A DNA stretch of 64,000 nt from Halomonas daqiaonensis (GTDB lineage: Bacteria > Pseudomonadota > Gammaproteobacteria > Pseudomonadales > Halomonadaceae). The stretch lies in the NCBI RefSeq assembly GCF_900109725.1, contig NZ_FOBC01000003.1:62001-126000 (forward strand), given 5' to 3'. Shown piece after piece: positions 50,343 through 60,199 of this stretch. The notes under the pieces are model-generated. The model did not search any database. It had not been told where the DNA came from and saw nothing but the letters and a program-made list of their open reading frames with translations. Made by a program: the position numbers and the translations under genes. Position 1 is the stretch's first letter. Each line of letters opens with the position of its first letter.

Positions 50343-51547
50343 GACGACTGTCTCGTCTGCGCCAGCGGCTGAGTACCGCCGATCACGCCTTTGATGGCTG
50401 GCTGGTGCTGGCATCTTTCGCGCTGTTGCTGATCGGCTGGGTGATGGTGACCTCGGCTTCCAGCGAGGTGGCCTCGAGCCTCACCGGCAATGCCTGGTAT
50501 TTCAGCCTCCGGCACGGCGCCTTCCTGCTGGTGGCGGTCGCCATCGGGACACTGGCCCTGTGGGTGCCGCTGGCCTGGTGGAAGGCCAATGGCCCGCTGT
50601 TGCTGTTGGTGGGGCTGGTACTGCTGCTGCTGGTGCTATTGGTAGGGCGCGAGGTCAACGGCAGCCGTCGCTGGCTCTCCGTGCCGGGCCTGCCCTTCAA
50701 CCTGCAGGCGTCAGAGGTCGCCAAGTTCTGTCTGATCGTCTACCTGGCGGGCTACCTGGAGCGCTTCCTGCCCCAGGTGCGACGCCACTGGGGAGCCTTC
50801 CTGCGCCCCCTCGTGGTGATGGCGGTGATCGCCGGGCTGCTGATCCTCGAGCCCGACTATGGCGCCGTGGTGGTGATGACCGGTGCGGTGATGGGCATGC
50901 TGCTGATGGCGGGTGCCCCTTGGGGGCGCTTCCTGGTGCTGCTGGTGGTAGTGGGTGCCCTCGGGGTCCTAGCCGCCGTGGCCGAACCCTACCGGATGGC
51001 GCGCCTGACCAGTTTCGCCGATCCCTGGGCCGACCAGTTCGCCAGCGGCTACCAGCTCACCCAGGCGCTGATCGCCTTCGGACGCGGACACTGGCTAGGC
51101 ATGGGGCTGGGCAACAGCGTGCAGAAACTGTTCTACCTGCCGGAGGCCCACACAGACTTCGTCTTCGCGGTGTTGGCCGAGGAACTCGGCCTGCTGGGCG
51201 CCATCGCCGTGGTCGGGCTTTTCGCCCTGCTGATCTGGCGGGCCATGGCGGTGGGGCGACGGGCCGAACTGGCCGGCATGGCCTTCGCCGCCTATCTCGG
51301 CTATGGCTTCGCCCTGATCATCGGCGCCCAGGCCTTCATCAACATCGCCGTGAGCACCGGCATGTTGCCCACCAAGGGACTGACCCTGCCGTTGCTCAGC
51401 TACGGCGGCTCGAGCCTGGTGGTCAGCTGCCTGATGGTGGCGCTATTGCTGCGCGCCGACATCGAGACTCGCCTGGCCCAGCGCCGGGTCGGGCCCACGG
51501 CTGCCCGGGCGCCATCGCCCGGCGGCACACAAGGACGCGCAACATGA
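50339..51547 (+). CDS. ftsW: Septal peptidoglycan glycosyltransferase FtsW (SEDS family)
   Basis: FtsW polymerises lipid II at the septum together with FtsI. The 402-residue product is a SEDS protein with about ten membrane segments: REVNGSRRWLSVPGLPFNLQASEVAKFCLIVYLAGY, the FADPWADQFASGYQLTQALIAFGRGHWLGMGLGNSVQKLFYLPEAHTDFVFAVLAEELGLLG region (with the catalytic aspartate region) and GMLPTKGLTLPLLSYGGSSL. The start at 50339 overlaps the murD stop (ATGA). It overlaps murG likewise. Confidence 0.96.
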   Translation: MRRLSRLRQRLSTADHAFDGWLVLASFALLLIGWVMVTSASSEVASSLTGNAWYFSLRHGAFLLVAVAIGTLALWVPLAWWKANGPLLLLVGLVLLLLVLLVGREVNGSRRWLSVPGLPFNLQASEVAKFCLIVYLAGYLERFLPQVRRHWGAFLRPLVVMAVIAGLLILEPDYGAVVVMTGAVMGMLLMAGAPWGRFLVLLVVVGALGVLAAVAEPYRMARLTSFADPWADQFASGYQLTQALIAFGRGHWLGMGLGNSVQKLFYLPEAHTDFVFAVLAEELGLLGAIAVVGLFALLIWRAMAVGRRAELAGMAFAAYLGYGFALIIGAQAFINIAVSTGMLPTKGLTLPLLSYGGSSLVVSCLMVALLLRADIETRLAQRRVGPTAARAPSPGGTQGRAT

Positions 51548-52629
51548 GTCGAGACGAGGAATGTCGCGTACTGATCATGGCCGGCGGTACCGGTGGGCAC
51601 GTCATTCCGGCCCTGTCGCTGGCCCGTGGCCTGCAGGCGCAGGGGGTGGAGGTAGCCTGGCTGGGCAGCCCGCGCGGGATCGAGAACCGCCTGGTCCCCG
51701 AGGCCGGCATTTCGCTGCACCGTATCGCGGTGAGCGGGCTGCGGGGCAACGGTCTGGCCGGCTGGCTGCTTGCCCCCTTCAACCTGGCTCGGGCGGTATG
51801 GCAGGCGGGGCGGGTCATCCGCGACGTCGACCCCCAGCTCGTGGTGGGGCTAGGTGGCTTCGCCAGCGGTCCTGGCGGCCTGGCGGCGTGGCTGGTCCGC
51901 CGCCCCCTGGTCATCCACGAGCAGAACGCCGTCGCCGGCCTGACCAACCGCGCCCTGTCGCACCTGGCACGGCGTGTCTTTGCCGCCTTTCCCCAGGCCT
52001 TTCCCGGCCGCGCCGAGGTGGTCGGCAACCCGGTGCGGGCCGAGATCGCCCGGCTCGGTGACGCCCCTAAGGGTGTCGACGAGATGGCAGGCCGACGCCT
52101 GCGGCTGCTGGTGGTGGGCGGCTCCCTGGGGGCCCAGGCCCTCAACCAGCGGCTGCCCGAAGCACTCGCCCTGCTGTCCGAGTCGCAGCGTCCCGAGGTA
52201 CGCCACCAGGCCGGTCGCGACAAGGATGCGGCGACTCACGAGACCTACCTAGAGCAGGGCGTCGAGGCCGAGGTCACGGCCTTTATCGACGACATGGCCG
52301 GTGCCTACGCCTGGGCTGACCTGGTAGTGTGCCGTGCCGGTGCCCTGACCGTGGCGGAGCTGGCCGCTGCGGCCAAGCCAGCACTCTTCGTGCCTTTTCC
52401 CCACGCGGTAGACGATCACCAGACGGCCAACGCTCAGGCTTTGGTCGACGAGCAGGCGGCACGGCTGATGCCCCAGCAGGAGATGAGCGCGGCGACACTG
52501 GCCGAGTGCCTGGCGTCGTTGCTGGACCCCGACACTCTCGCCACCATGGCGGCACGGGCGCGTGGCTGTGCCCATCTCGACGCCGTCGAGCGCCTGGTGG
52601 CCGGTTGCATGGAGACAGGCTTTGAGTGA
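51544..52629 (+). CDS. murG: UDP-GlcNAc:lipid I N-acetylglucosaminyltransferase MurG
   Basis: MurG adds GlcNAc to lipid I to give lipid II at the cytoplasmic face of the membrane. The 361-residue product is a GT28 glycosyltransferase with glycine loops [20 protein letters not shown] near the start and [21 protein letters not shown] in the middle, the [37 protein letters not shown] stretch and the [20 protein letters not shown] donor site. The start overlaps ftsW (ATGA). Confidence 0.97.
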   Translation: MSRDEECRVLIMAGGTGGHVIPALSLARGLQAQGVEVAWLGSPRGIENRLVPEAGISLHRIAVSGLRGNGLAGWLLAPFNLARAVWQAGRVIRDVDPQLVVGLGGFASGPGGLAAWLVRRPLVIHEQNAVAGLTNRALSHLARRVFAAFPQAFPGRAEVVGNPVRAEIARLGDAPKGVDEMAGRRLRLLVVGGSLGAQALNQRLPEALALLSESQRPEVRHQAGRDKDAATHETYLEQGVEAEVTAFIDDMAGAYAWADLVVCRAGALTVAELAAAAKPALFVPFPHAVDDHQTANAQALVDEQAARLMPQQEMSAATLAECLASLLDPDTLATMAARARGCAHLDAVERLVAGCMETGFE

Positions 52630-54103
52630 CGAGACCCTCGGACCGGTTCCCGGTCAGGTCACGCCCACGCACCCCGGACGGGGACTGGGCATGCGACGAA
52701 TCCGGCGTATCCATTTCGTCGGTATCGGCGGCGCCGGCATGTGTGGCATTGCCGAGGTGCTAGCCAACCAGGGCTATACGGTCAGTGGAAGCGATTTGAA
52801 GGCCTCGCCGGTGGTGACGCGCCTGCGCGAGTGCGGCATTCGCGTGGCCATCGGCCATGCTGCGGAGCATGCCGCGGACGCGGATGTCGTGGTGGTCTCC
52901 ACCGCGGTGGACGAGACGAACCCCGAGATCCGCTGGGCTCATGAGCATCGCGTGCCGGTGGTACGCCGTGCCGAGATGCTCGCCGAACTGATGCGCTTCC
53001 GCCATGGCATCGCTGTGGCCGGTACCCACGGCAAGACCACCACCACCAGCCTCACCGCGACTCTGCTGGGCGAAGGCGGGATGGATCCTACCTTCGTGAT
53101 CGGCGGACGGCTGACCAGTGCCGGTGCCAATGCGCGATTGGGAGAGGGCGACGTCCTGGTGGCAGAGGCCGACGAGTCGGATGCCTCCTTCCTGCACCTG
53201 CAACCCATGGTGGCCATCGTCACCAACGTCGATGCCGACCACATGGAGACCTACGGTGGCGACTTCGAGCGGCTCAAGGGCACCTTCATCGAGTTCCTGC
53301 ACAACCTGCCGTTCTACGGCCTGGCGATCCTGTGCATCGACGATGCCCACGTGCGTGGCCTGCTCGATCGCATCAGTCGCCAGTTCGTCACCTACGGCTT
53401 CAGCGAGGATGCCGACTATCGCATCGAGGACTTCGTCCAGCTGGCCGGCGAAGTGCACTTCACCGCGGCGCGTCCCGAAGGGCTGGCGCCGATCGAGGTG
53501 CGCCTGGCCATGCCCGGACGCCACAATGCGCTCAATGCCCTGGCGGCGATCGCCGTGGCCAGCGACGCGGGGGTCGATGACGTCGCCATCCAGCGCGGCC
53601 TGTCTAGCTTCGAGGGGGTGGGCCGACGCTTTCAGGTGCATGGCCACTTTCCGGCCCCGCAGGGCGAGGGCGAGGTGATGCTGGTGGACGACTACGGCCA
53701 CCATCCCCGTGAGGTGTCGATGGTGATCGACGCGGTGCGTGCAGGCTGGCCCGAGCGGCGCCTGGTAATGGTCTACCAGCCGCACCGCTATTCGCGCACC
53801 CGGGATCTCTATGAAGATTTTGTGCGGGTGCTGGCCGGGGTCGATGTCCTGCTGCTGCTCGACGTCTACAGCGCCGGAGAGGCGCCGATTCCCGGCGCCG
53901 AGGGCCGCAGCCTGGCGGGCTCGATACGCCAGCGCGGCGCGGTAGATCCGATCTTCGTCCAGGACAAGAACGAGCTGCCGGGATTGCTGGCCAGGGTGCT
54001 GCGTCCTGACGATATCCTGATCACCCAGGGGGCCGGCGACGTGGGCGGCATAGCCCAGCACTTGGCCGATGCTGCCCTAGCCCTCGATGAGGTGACGCTA
54101 TGA
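52622..54103 (+). CDS. murC: UDP-MurNAc:L-alanine ligase MurC (TTG start)
   Basis: MurC adds L-alanine to UDP-MurNAc. The product (493 residues) has the N-terminal glycine loop [22 protein letters not shown], the ATP loop [18 protein letters not shown], the [15 protein letters not shown] stretch and [16 protein letters not shown] near the end. I use the TTG at 52622, overlapping the last codons of murG, because GGAGA lies 6 bases upstream and relatives have a short extension before MRRIRRIHF; the ATG at 52691 would give 470 residues. It overlaps ddlB by four bases. Confidence 0.93.
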   Translation: MSDETLGPVPGQVTPTHPGRGLGMRRIRRIHFVGIGGAGMCGIAEVLANQGYTVSGSDLKASPVVTRLRECGIRVAIGHAAEHAADADVVVVSTAVDETNPEIRWAHEHRVPVVRRAEMLAELMRFRHGIAVAGTHGKTTTTSLTATLLGEGGMDPTFVIGGRLTSAGANARLGEGDVLVAEADESDASFLHLQPMVAIVTNVDADHMETYGGDFERLKGTFIEFLHNLPFYGLAILCIDDAHVRGLLDRISRQFVTYGFSEDADYRIEDFVQLAGEVHFTAARPEGLAPIEVRLAMPGRHNALNALAAIAVASDAGVDDVAIQRGLSSFEGVGRRFQVHGHFPAPQGEGEVMLVDDYGHHPREVSMVIDAVRAGWPERRLVMVYQPHRYSRTRDLYEDFVRVLAGVDVLLLLDVYSAGEAPIPGAEGRSLAGSIRQRGAVDPIFVQDKNELPGLLARVLRPDDILITQGAGDVGGIAQHLADAALALDEVTL

Positions 54104-55017
54104 GGGATGATATCGGTCGGGTGGTGGTGCTCTATGGCGGCCGATCCGCAGAGCGCGAAGTGTCGCTGAAGAGCGGTGCCGCCGTGCTCGCTGCTCTGAA
54201 GCGGTCGGGGGTAGAGGCCATCGGCTACGATCCTGCCGACGGTGGGCTGGTGGGCCTGGAAGCCCTGGCTCCAGATCGGGTCTTCATTGCCCTGCACGGC
54301 CGGGGTGGCGAGGACGGCACCCTGCAGGGGGCGCTGGAGCTGCTGGGGATTCCCTACACCGGCAGCGGTGTTCTCTCCTCGGCGCTGGGCATGGACAAGC
54401 AGCGCACCAAACTGGTCTGGCAGGCGCTGGGCCTGCCGACCCCGGAGAGCGTGATGCTCGGTCCCGAGGCCGATTGGGCAGCGGTGGTCGAGCGCCTCGG
54501 TCTGCCGCTGATCGTCAAGCCGGTCCATGAGGGCTCGACCCTCGGCATCAGTATCGTCGACAGTCGCGATGCCCTGGAGGCGGCCTACCGCGATGCCGCT
54601 CGCTTCGATGCGCGGGTGATGGCCGAGCGTTTCGTCAAGGGGGAGGAATATACGGTATCGCTGCTTGCGGACGATGTTCTGCCGGCGATCCGTGTCGAGG
54701 TGCCTAGTGGCTTCTACGACTATGAGGCCAAGTATCTCTCCAACGACACGCGCTACCACCTGCCGTGTGGCCTGTCTGCCGAGGAGGAGGCCGAGCTCGC
54801 CGCGCTCTGCCGGGTGGCCTTCGAGGCTATCGGTGCCGAGGGATGGGGACGGGTCGACGTGATGCGTGACGGCGAGGGGCGCTTCTGGTTGATCGAGGTC
54901 AATACCGTGCCGGGGATGACCGACCACAGCCTGGTGCCCCAGTCGGCGGCCCATGCCGGCATCGACTTCGATGCGTTGGTGCTATGCATCCTCGCCACGG
55001 CCGAGGAACGTCACTAG
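54100..55017 (+). CDS. ddlB: D-alanine-D-alanine ligase
   Basis: Ddl joins two D-alanines for the pentapeptide. The 305-residue product is an ATP-grasp enzyme: [27 protein letters not shown] at the start, the [35 protein letters not shown] region, [38 protein letters not shown] and [27 protein letters not shown]. Its place in the dcw cluster is that of ddlB. The start overlaps the murC stop (ATGA). Confidence 0.96.
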   Translation: MRDDIGRVVVLYGGRSAEREVSLKSGAAVLAALKRSGVEAIGYDPADGGLVGLEALAPDRVFIALHGRGGEDGTLQGALELLGIPYTGSGVLSSALGMDKQRTKLVWQALGLPTPESVMLGPEADWAAVVERLGLPLIVKPVHEGSTLGISIVDSRDALEAAYRDAARFDARVMAERFVKGEEYTVSLLADDVLPAIRVEVPSGFYDYEAKYLSNDTRYHLPCGLSAEEEAELAALCRVAFEAIGAEGWGRVDVMRDGEGRFWLIEVNTVPGMTDHSLVPQSAAHAGIDFDALVLCILATAEERH

Positions 55018-55020
55018 CCC

Positions 55021-55746
55021 ATGGCGGCGCGTGGAAGCTTTGTCGGTGTGCTCTTGCTGGCCCTGCTGCTGGGGGCGGGGGGGCGGGCGCTGTGGGTCTG
55101 GCTCGACCGGCCCATCGAGCGTGTCTCGGTGAGGGGCGAGCTTCAGCACGTCAGTGCCGACTACCTGCGCAGCGAGCTGGCACCATTGATCCAGGGACAG
55201 ACCTGGCTCTCTGCCGATTTGTCCAGGCTGCGTGAGAGGGCTCGGGAGGTCGGTTGGCTGGCCGAAGTGCGTATCAGCCGTGAATGGCCCGATGCCCTGA
55301 CCTTCGACCTGGTCGAACAGGTGCCGGTGGCACGCTGGAATGACGCGCGCCTGCTCAATCCCGAGGGTGAACCCTTCGCCTACAAGCCGGTGTCGCCTCC
55401 CGCCGACCTGCCGGATCTAGCCGGCCCGTCCGGCAGCGGGGCCGAAGTGCTGGGCTATCATGCCCGGCTCGCCGCCCAGTTAGCCACCCAGGGAGTCGAG
55501 GTACGCCAGCTGCGGCTTGAGCCCCGCGGGGCCTGGCGCTTCCAGCTCGACAGCGGTGTCTGGGTGATGCTCGGTCGCAACGACCGCTCCGCCCGCCTGG
55601 GACGCCTGGTTGCCGCCTGGCAGCGAGAGCTGGGCCCTCTGGCATCGCATATTCGTTACATCGACCTGCGATACCCCAATGGTGTTGCTGTGGCATGGCA
55701 CGGACAGACCGAGCCGGTGGAGAATGAGTCGCCAGCGGACAGCTGA
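55021..55746 (+). CDS. ftsQ: Cell division protein FtsQ
   Basis: FtsQ is a bitopic divisome protein that links FtsL and FtsB to the early ring. The 241-residue product has one N-terminal membrane helix (FVGVLLLALLLGAGGRALWVWL), a POTRA domain (IERVSVRGELQHVSADYLRSELAPLI...), and a beta domain with the late motif IRYIDLRYPNGVAVAWHG. Its N-terminus is short for the family. It starts 3 bases after the ddlB stop. Confidence 0.95.
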   Translation: MAARGSFVGVLLLALLLGAGGRALWVWLDRPIERVSVRGELQHVSADYLRSELAPLIQGQTWLSADLSRLRERAREVGWLAEVRISREWPDALTFDLVEQVPVARWNDARLLNPEGEPFAYKPVSPPADLPDLAGPSGSGAEVLGYHARLAAQLATQGVEVRQLRLEPRGAWRFQLDSGVWVMLGRNDRSARLGRLVAAWQRELGPLASHIRYIDLRYPNGVAVAWHGQTEPVENESPADS

Positions 55747-55846
55747 AGGCTTCATGACACAACTCGGTTGCCCAGGCGGCATTTCGGGTATTTCTTTCGT
55801 GGCAAATTCGCCGTATCGTGTCGGGTGATTTGGCAATCGGGCTGGT

Positions 55847-55872
55847 GGAACAAGCCATCTTGTTCCTATAAT
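55847..55872 (+). promoter_or_regulatory. ftsA promoter -10 box with adjoining perfect inverted repeat
   Basis: A consensus TATAAT lies at 55867-55872, about 70 bases before the ftsA start. Directly before it, GGAACAAG-CCAT-CTTGTTCC (55847-55866) is a perfect inverted repeat that fills the space where the -35 box and spacer should be; no good -35 is visible. This is a promoter under a possible operator, in the longest gap of the dcw cluster (194 bases between ftsQ and ftsA). A small CCCC-TTC-GGGG hairpin lies in the leader at 55904-55914. Confidence 0.55.
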
Positions 55873-55940
55873 TGGTCCAGGCCTACTTTTCAGGATTTAT
55901 CTTCCCCTTCGGGGTCAGGTTCGAGGAGACTTCCCGACTC

Positions 55941-57230
55941 ATGGCAGGTCCATCTAATGTGTCCAATATGGTAGTCGGGCTGGATATCGGAACATCCAAG
56001 GTCGTGGCGATCGTGGGGCAGCCCACCGACGATGGCGGGATCGAAATCGCCGGTATCGGCTCACATCCGTCACGCGGCATGAAGAAGGGCGTGGTGATCA
56101 ACATCGAGTCCACGGTGCAATCCATCCAGCGTGCCGTGGAAGAAGCCGAGCTGATGGCAGGTTGTGACATCCATTCGGTCTATGTGGGCATCGCCGGCAG
56201 CCATATCAGTTCAATGAATTCCGACGGCGTGGTGGCTATCAAGGAGCGCGAGGTTGCTTCCTCCGATATCGACCGCGTTATCGATTCTGCTCGGGCTCGG
56301 GCCATCTCGGAAGGACAGCGCGTGCTGCACGTCATCCCCCAGGAATTTGCCATCGATACCCAGGGCGGAATCCGGGAGCCGCTGGGCATGTCCGGTGTGC
56401 GCCTCGAGGCACGGGTTCACCTCGTCACCGCGGCGCTCAATGCCGTCCAGAATATCGAGAAGTGCGTACGTCGCTGTGGACTCGAAGTGGATGCGATTAT
56501 CCTCGAGCAATTGGCCTCGAGCCATGCGGTCCTCACCGAGGATGAGCGCGAACTTGGAGTCTGCATGGTGGACATCGGTGGCGGCACCACCGATATCGCG
56601 GTGTTTACCGAGGGCGCCATCCGCCATACCTCGGTGATCCCCATCGCTGGTGACCAGGTCACCAACGATATCGCCATGGCGCTGCGCACGCCCACGCAGC
56701 ATGCCGAGGAGATCAAGGTCAAGTACGCCTGCGCCCTGACTCAGCTGGCCTCCAGCGACGAGATGATCAAGGTGCCCAGCGTGGGTGACCGGCCGGCCCG
56801 GGACCTCTCCCGTCAGTCGCTGGCCGAGGTGGTGGAGCCTCGCTACGAGGAGCTCTTCACCCTGGTGCGCGATGAGTTGCGCCGCAGTGGCTACGAGGAC
56901 CTGGTGGCCGCCGGCGTGGTGCTGACGGGTGGTACGGCGCGCATGGAGGGGGTGGTCGAGCTGGCTGAGGAAATCTTCCACATGCCGGTCCGCATCGCCT
57001 GTCCACAGAACGTGCGCGGTCTGGCCGATGTGGTGCGCAATCCGATTTATTCGACGGGTGTCGGTCTGCTGCATTACGCTCTACGGGAAACCCGTCAAGG
57101 GCACGGCCGTCAGGGGCCTGGAGGCATCGTTCCGGCGCAACCGAGACGTGACGACATGACCCGGCGTGAGGCAGGCGAAGGGATTCCGGCGCTGGCAAGG
57201 ATCAAGGGCTGGTTCAAAGGAAATTTCTGA
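55941..57230 (+). CDS. ftsA: Cell division actin homologue FtsA
   Basis: FtsA anchors FtsZ to the membrane and recruits late division proteins. The 429-residue product has actin-family motifs: [16 protein letters not shown] near residues 11-26, the subdomain 1C region ([16 protein letters not shown]), the second phosphate loop [15 protein letters not shown] and the [19 protein letters not shown] motif. The C-terminus ends in an amphipathic membrane-targeting helix [14 protein letters not shown] start at 55941; a GAGGAG lies about 12 bases upstream. Confidence 0.96.
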   Translation: MAGPSNVSNMVVGLDIGTSKVVAIVGQPTDDGGIEIAGIGSHPSRGMKKGVVINIESTVQSIQRAVEEAELMAGCDIHSVYVGIAGSHISSMNSDGVVAIKEREVASSDIDRVIDSARARAISEGQRVLHVIPQEFAIDTQGGIREPLGMSGVRLEARVHLVTAALNAVQNIEKCVRRCGLEVDAIILEQLASSHAVLTEDERELGVCMVDIGGGTTDIAVFTEGAIRHTSVIPIAGDQVTNDIAMALRTPTQHAEEIKVKYACALTQLASSDEMIKVPSVGDRPARDLSRQSLAEVVEPRYEELFTLVRDELRRSGYEDLVAAGVVLTGGTARMEGVVELAEEIFHMPVRIACPQNVRGLADVVRNPIYSTGVGLLHYALRETRQGHGRQGPGGIVPAQPRRDDMTRREAGEGIPALARIKGWFKGNF

Positions 57231-57264
57231 CAGGGCCGCGGTCGCGGTCCAGGAGACGGGACTT

Positions 57265-58437
57265 ATGTTCGAACTGGTAGATAGCGCACCCTCAAGCAGT
57301 GCGGTCATCAAGGTCATCGGTGTCGGAGGCGGGGGCGGCAATGCCGTCAACCACATGGTCGAGAGCAACATCGAGGGCGTCGAGTTCATCTGCGCCAATA
57401 CCGATGCCCAGGCTCTCAAACGGGTCGCCACCAAGACCGTGCTCCAGCTCGGCAGCGAGATTACCAAGGGGCTCGGGGCCGGCGCCAACCCTGATGTCGG
57501 CCGACAGGCCGCCATGGAGGACCGCGAACGTATCGCGGAACTGCTCGAGGGCGCCGACATGGTCTTCATTACCGCCGGCATGGGTGGCGGTACGGGGACT
57601 GGGGGCGCTCCCGTCGTCGCCCAAGTGGCCAAGGAGCTGGGCATCCTCACCGTGGCGGTGGTGACCCGTCCCTTCCCCTTCGAGGGGCCCAAGCGCATGC
57701 GCGCTGCCGAGGAGGGCATGAAGGAGCTCTCCGAGCATGTCGATTCCCTGATCACCATCCCCAACGAGAAGCTGCTCTCGGTACTGGGCAAGAGCGCGAC
57801 CTTGCTCACCGCCTTCAGTGCGGCCAACGACGTGCTGCTGGGGGCCGTGCAGGGTATCGCTGAGCTGATCACCAGCCCCGGCATCATCAACGTCGACTTC
57901 GCCGACGTGCGTACCGTGATGTCCGAGATGGGCATGGCAATGATGGGTACCGGCGGAGCCACCGGTGAGAACCGTGCCCGTGAGGCCGCCGAGAAGGCTA
58001 TCCGCAGCCCGTTGCTCGAGGATATCGATCTACACGGTGCCCGTGGCATCCTGGTCAACATCACGGCCGGCCCGGACCTCTCCATCGGCGAATTCAATGA
58101 TGTGGGTGCTACCGTCCAGGAGTTCGCCTCCCAGGATGCCACCATCGTGGTCGGTACCTCCATCGACATGGACATGACCGACGAATTGCGCGTCACCGTG
58201 GTGGCCGCCGGGCTCGAGGGCAACAAGGCCCAGAAGCCGGCTTCTCGCGAGACTTCACGTCGTGCCGAGGCCAGCAGTTATCGCCAGCGTCCGCAGGCGG
58301 CGGTCAGTCGCGGCCAGGCAACGGCTTCCAAGACCGAGGCCGACGAGGCGCAACAGCCGCAGCCGGAGAAACGCAAGTCTCAGGAGCTTGATGATTATCT
58401 GGACATTCCGGCCTTTCTGCGTCGGCAGGCCGATTGA
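57265..58437 (+). CDS. ftsZ: Cell division GTPase FtsZ
   Basis: FtsZ is the tubulin homologue that forms the Z ring. The 390-residue product has [17 protein letters not shown] near the start, the tubulin signature [15 protein letters not shown], the T7 loop [15 protein letters not shown], a variable acidic linker and the conserved C-terminal peptide [16 protein letters not shown] that binds FtsA and ZipA. The start at 57265 follows AGGAGA by 9 bases. It follows ftsA after 34 bases. Confidence 0.98.
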   Translation: MFELVDSAPSSSAVIKVIGVGGGGGNAVNHMVESNIEGVEFICANTDAQALKRVATKTVLQLGSEITKGLGAGANPDVGRQAAMEDRERIAELLEGADMVFITAGMGGGTGTGGAPVVAQVAKELGILTVAVVTRPFPFEGPKRMRAAEEGMKELSEHVDSLITIPNEKLLSVLGKSATLLTAFSAANDVLLGAVQGIAELITSPGIINVDFADVRTVMSEMGMAMMGTGGATGENRAREAAEKAIRSPLLEDIDLHGARGILVNITAGPDLSIGEFNDVGATVQEFASQDATIVVGTSIDMDMTDELRVTVVAAGLEGNKAQKPASRETSRRAEASSYRQRPQAAVSRGQATASKTEADEAQQPQPEKRKSQELDDYLDIPAFLRRQAD

Positions 58438-58478
58438 TCCGCGCTATCACGTGAATAGGGGCGCCGGCTGAGCTTTTT

Positions 58479-58507
58479 TTGTTGAAACGCCTGTTCGGTG
58501 TTATAGT
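58479..58507 (+). promoter_or_regulatory. Possible lpxC promoter
   Basis: TATAGT (58502-58507) is a good -10 box, with TTGTTG (58479-58484) 17 bases upstream, in the 110-base gap between ftsZ and lpxC. A stronger-looking TTGAAA (58482-58487) is too close (14 bases). A T-run of seven precedes it and may belong to a weak terminator after ftsZ. Confidence 0.45.
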
Positions 58508-58547
58508 GAACAGTGTTTGATAATCAATGACTGCCTGGCGACCGACC

Positions 58548-59459
58548 ATGATCAGACAACGTACCCTGAAGAACATCATCCGCGCCACCGGCGTCGGCCT
58601 GCACTCCGGCAAGAAGGTCTACCTGACGCTTCGACCGGCACCGGTCGATACCGGCATCGTCTTCGTGCGCACCGACCTGGAACCCGAGGTGCAGATTCCG
58701 GCGCGCGCTGAGCATGTCACCGATACCACCCTGTGTACGGCGCTCTCTGCTGGCGGGGCCAAGGTCGCCACCGTCGAACACCTGATGTCGGCCTTCGCCG
58801 GACTGGGCATCGACAACGCCTATGTCGACGTGAGCGCGCCCGAGGTGCCGATCATGGACGGCAGTGCCGGGCCTTTCGTGTTCCTGATCCAGTCGGCGGG
58901 TATCGCCGAGCAGAGCGCACCCAAGAAGTTCATCCGCATCAAGCGCGAGATCGTGGTGCGCGAGGATGACAAGGAAGCGATCTTCCTCCCCCATCAGGGC
59001 TTCAAGGTCTCCTTCGCCATCGACTTCGACCATCCGGTCTTCGAGGGCCAGGCCCAGACGGCCATGGTGGACTTCTCCACCACTTCCTTCGTCAAGGAAG
59101 TGTCTCGAGCCCGAACCTTCGGCTTCATGCGTGACCTGGAATATCTGCGCGCCAACAATCTGGCGCTGGGCGGGAGCCTCGACAATGCCATCGTGATTGA
59201 TGATTATCGCATCGTGAATGAAGGCGGGTTGCGCTATGACGACGAGTTCGTCAAGCACAAGGTGCTCGATGCCATCGGCGATCTCTACCAGCTCGGCCAT
59301 AGCCTGATCGGCGAGTTCCGCGGCGTGAAGTCCGGCCATGCCCTGAACAACCAGCTGTGTCGTGCCCTGCTGGCTCAACCGGAATCCTGGGATCTCGTTA
59401 CCTTCGAGGGCGCATCCGAGACGGCGCCGATCTCCTATTCCGCGCCGGCCATGGCCTAG
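58548..59459 (+). CDS. lpxC: UDP-3-O-acyl-N-acetylglucosamine deacetylase LpxC
   Basis: LpxC removes the acetyl group from UDP-3-O-acyl-GlcNAc, the committed step of lipid A synthesis. The 303-residue product has zinc ligands H78 ([10 protein letters not shown]), H237 and D241 ([12 protein letters not shown]), and the catalytic H264 (KSGHALNN). The start at 58548 ([11 protein letters not shown]) is that of the family. It is the last rightward gene of the dcw/lpxC block; its stop is covered by a hairpin. Confidence 0.97.
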   Translation: MIRQRTLKNIIRATGVGLHSGKKVYLTLRPAPVDTGIVFVRTDLEPEVQIPARAEHVTDTTLCTALSAGGAKVATVEHLMSAFAGLGIDNAYVDVSAPEVPIMDGSAGPFVFLIQSAGIAEQSAPKKFIRIKREIVVREDDKEAIFLPHQGFKVSFAIDFDHPVFEGQAQTAMVDFSTTSFVKEVSRARTFGFMRDLEYLRANNLALGGSLDNAIVIDDYRIVNEGGLRYDDEFVKHKVLDAIGDLYQLGHSLIGEFRGVKSGHALNNQLCRALLAQPESWDLVTFEGASETAPISYSAPAMA

Positions 59460-59480
59460 CCGGGCTTCGCCCGGCTAGGC
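59454..59480 (+). terminator. Perfect hairpin over the lpxC stop codon
   Basis: GCCTAGCCGGGC (59454-59465) pairs perfectly with GCCCGGCTAGGC (59469-59480) across a TTC loop: 12 pairs. The lpxC stop TAG (59457-59459) is inside the left arm. No T-tract follows, so it is more likely an mRNA-end structure than a terminator by itself. Confidence 0.5.
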
Positions 59481-59539
59481 TGTGCCGGGAGCTCTAAGCT
59501 GGAAGAGCACCGCTTCGCGGCTGGAAGCTTGAAGAAATA

Positions 59540-59571
59540 CATCCCCGCTGGACCTGCCAGCGGGGATGTTT
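59540..59571. terminator. Terminator between convergent lpxC and dciA
   Basis: CATCCCCGCTGG (59540-59551) pairs perfectly with CCAGCGGGGATG (59557-59568) across an ACCTG loop, followed by TTT on the plus strand and, read leftward, by TATTTC. It lies 80 bases after lpxC and about 60 bases after dciA on the other strand, so it can serve both. Confidence 0.8.
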
Positions 59572-59598
59572 CATAACAGGCTGAAGCTATGCTGCGTT

Positions 59599-59633
59599 CC
59601 AGCTTCCAGCTTCCAGCTTCCAGCTTCCAGCTT
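59599..59633. repeat. Five tandem heptamers CCAGCTT next to the dciA stop
   Basis: Five perfect head-to-tail copies of CCAGCTT run from 59599 to 59633, and the last two bases are part of the dciA stop codon (TTA at 59632-59634 on this strand). Inverted partial copies (AAGCTGGAAG near 59497 and GCTGGAAGCTT near 59520) flank the terminator at 59540, so the array and these arms form a larger inverted arrangement. Such simple repeats expand and shrink by slippage. Confidence 0.8.
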
Positions 59634-60093
59634 ACGGCTTACGCTCGGCGTGAGCGGCCAGCCGCTCCAGGGCGCTCTTGAGCCCGGGGTCATCGACATC
59701 ATCGGCACAGCTGGAGATCTCGTCGGCGGCCGTTTCCGGCAGGTGACGTACCTGGCGCAAGGGAGGGCGGACTGGTCGCACGGGGCGCACCTTGAGGGTA
59801 AAGCCGGTCACCGACTCGAAGCCGGGCAGCTGATGCAATAGCTGGAGCAGGCGAGGCTGTTCATAGCGCAGCCGGGTCAGCCACACGGCTCTGTCGGTGA
59901 TCAGGGCCAGGCGACCCTGGCGATAGCCGCCAACGAAGAGGTGCTCGCGCATCTCCTCGGGCAGTTGGTCTCGCAGGTGCTGCTGGGCGCGCTCGATCAG
60001 GGTGGCCATGCGCATCAGCGATCCCAGCTCGCCGCGACCCTCCAGCAGCCGGGACATGGGCTGTGCTCTGAACCGCTTAACCTTTATACTCAT
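59632..60093 (-). CDS. dciA: DUF721-domain protein, DciA-like helicase loader
   Basis: DciA is the ancestral loader or operator of the replicative helicase DnaB in bacteria that lack DnaC. The 153-residue product has the DUF721 core: LMRMATLIERAQQHLRDQLPEEMREHLFVGGYRQGRLALITDRAVWLTRLRYEQPRLLQLLHQ. The N-terminus is short and basic (MSIKVKRFRAQP), and the C-terminus is longer and charged. It lies between lpxC and secA on the opposite strand, the usual place in Pseudomonas-like genomes. Confidence 0.88.
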   Translation of the reverse strand: MSIKVKRFRAQPMSRLLEGRGELGSLMRMATLIERAQQHLRDQLPEEMREHLFVGGYRQGRLALITDRAVWLTRLRYEQPRLLQLLHQLPGFESVTGFTLKVRPVRPVRPPLRQVRHLPETAADEISSCADDVDDPGLKSALERLAAHAERKP

Positions 60094-60199
60094 CAGCTTG
60101 ATTCTCGGGGCCGCGCCTCAGACGTTACACGTCGGCAGCCAGCGAAGCGGCGGCCGTTGAACACCCAAAGCCTAGCACGCACGGGAGGCCCTCGACAGC

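Noticed and set aside
58461..58480. Intrinsic terminator after ftsZ (GC-rich GGCGCCGGC region followed by seven T)
   Set aside because: The T-run is good but I could not draw a stable stem directly before it, so I do not list it as a terminator.
58482..58507. TTGAAA with TATAGT as the lpxC promoter
   Set aside because: The spacer is only 14 bases. TTGTTG at 58479 gives 17 bases and is preferred, though weaker.
59599..59633. Heptamer array as a CRISPR array
   Set aside because: The units are 7 bases with no spacers, and there are no cas genes.
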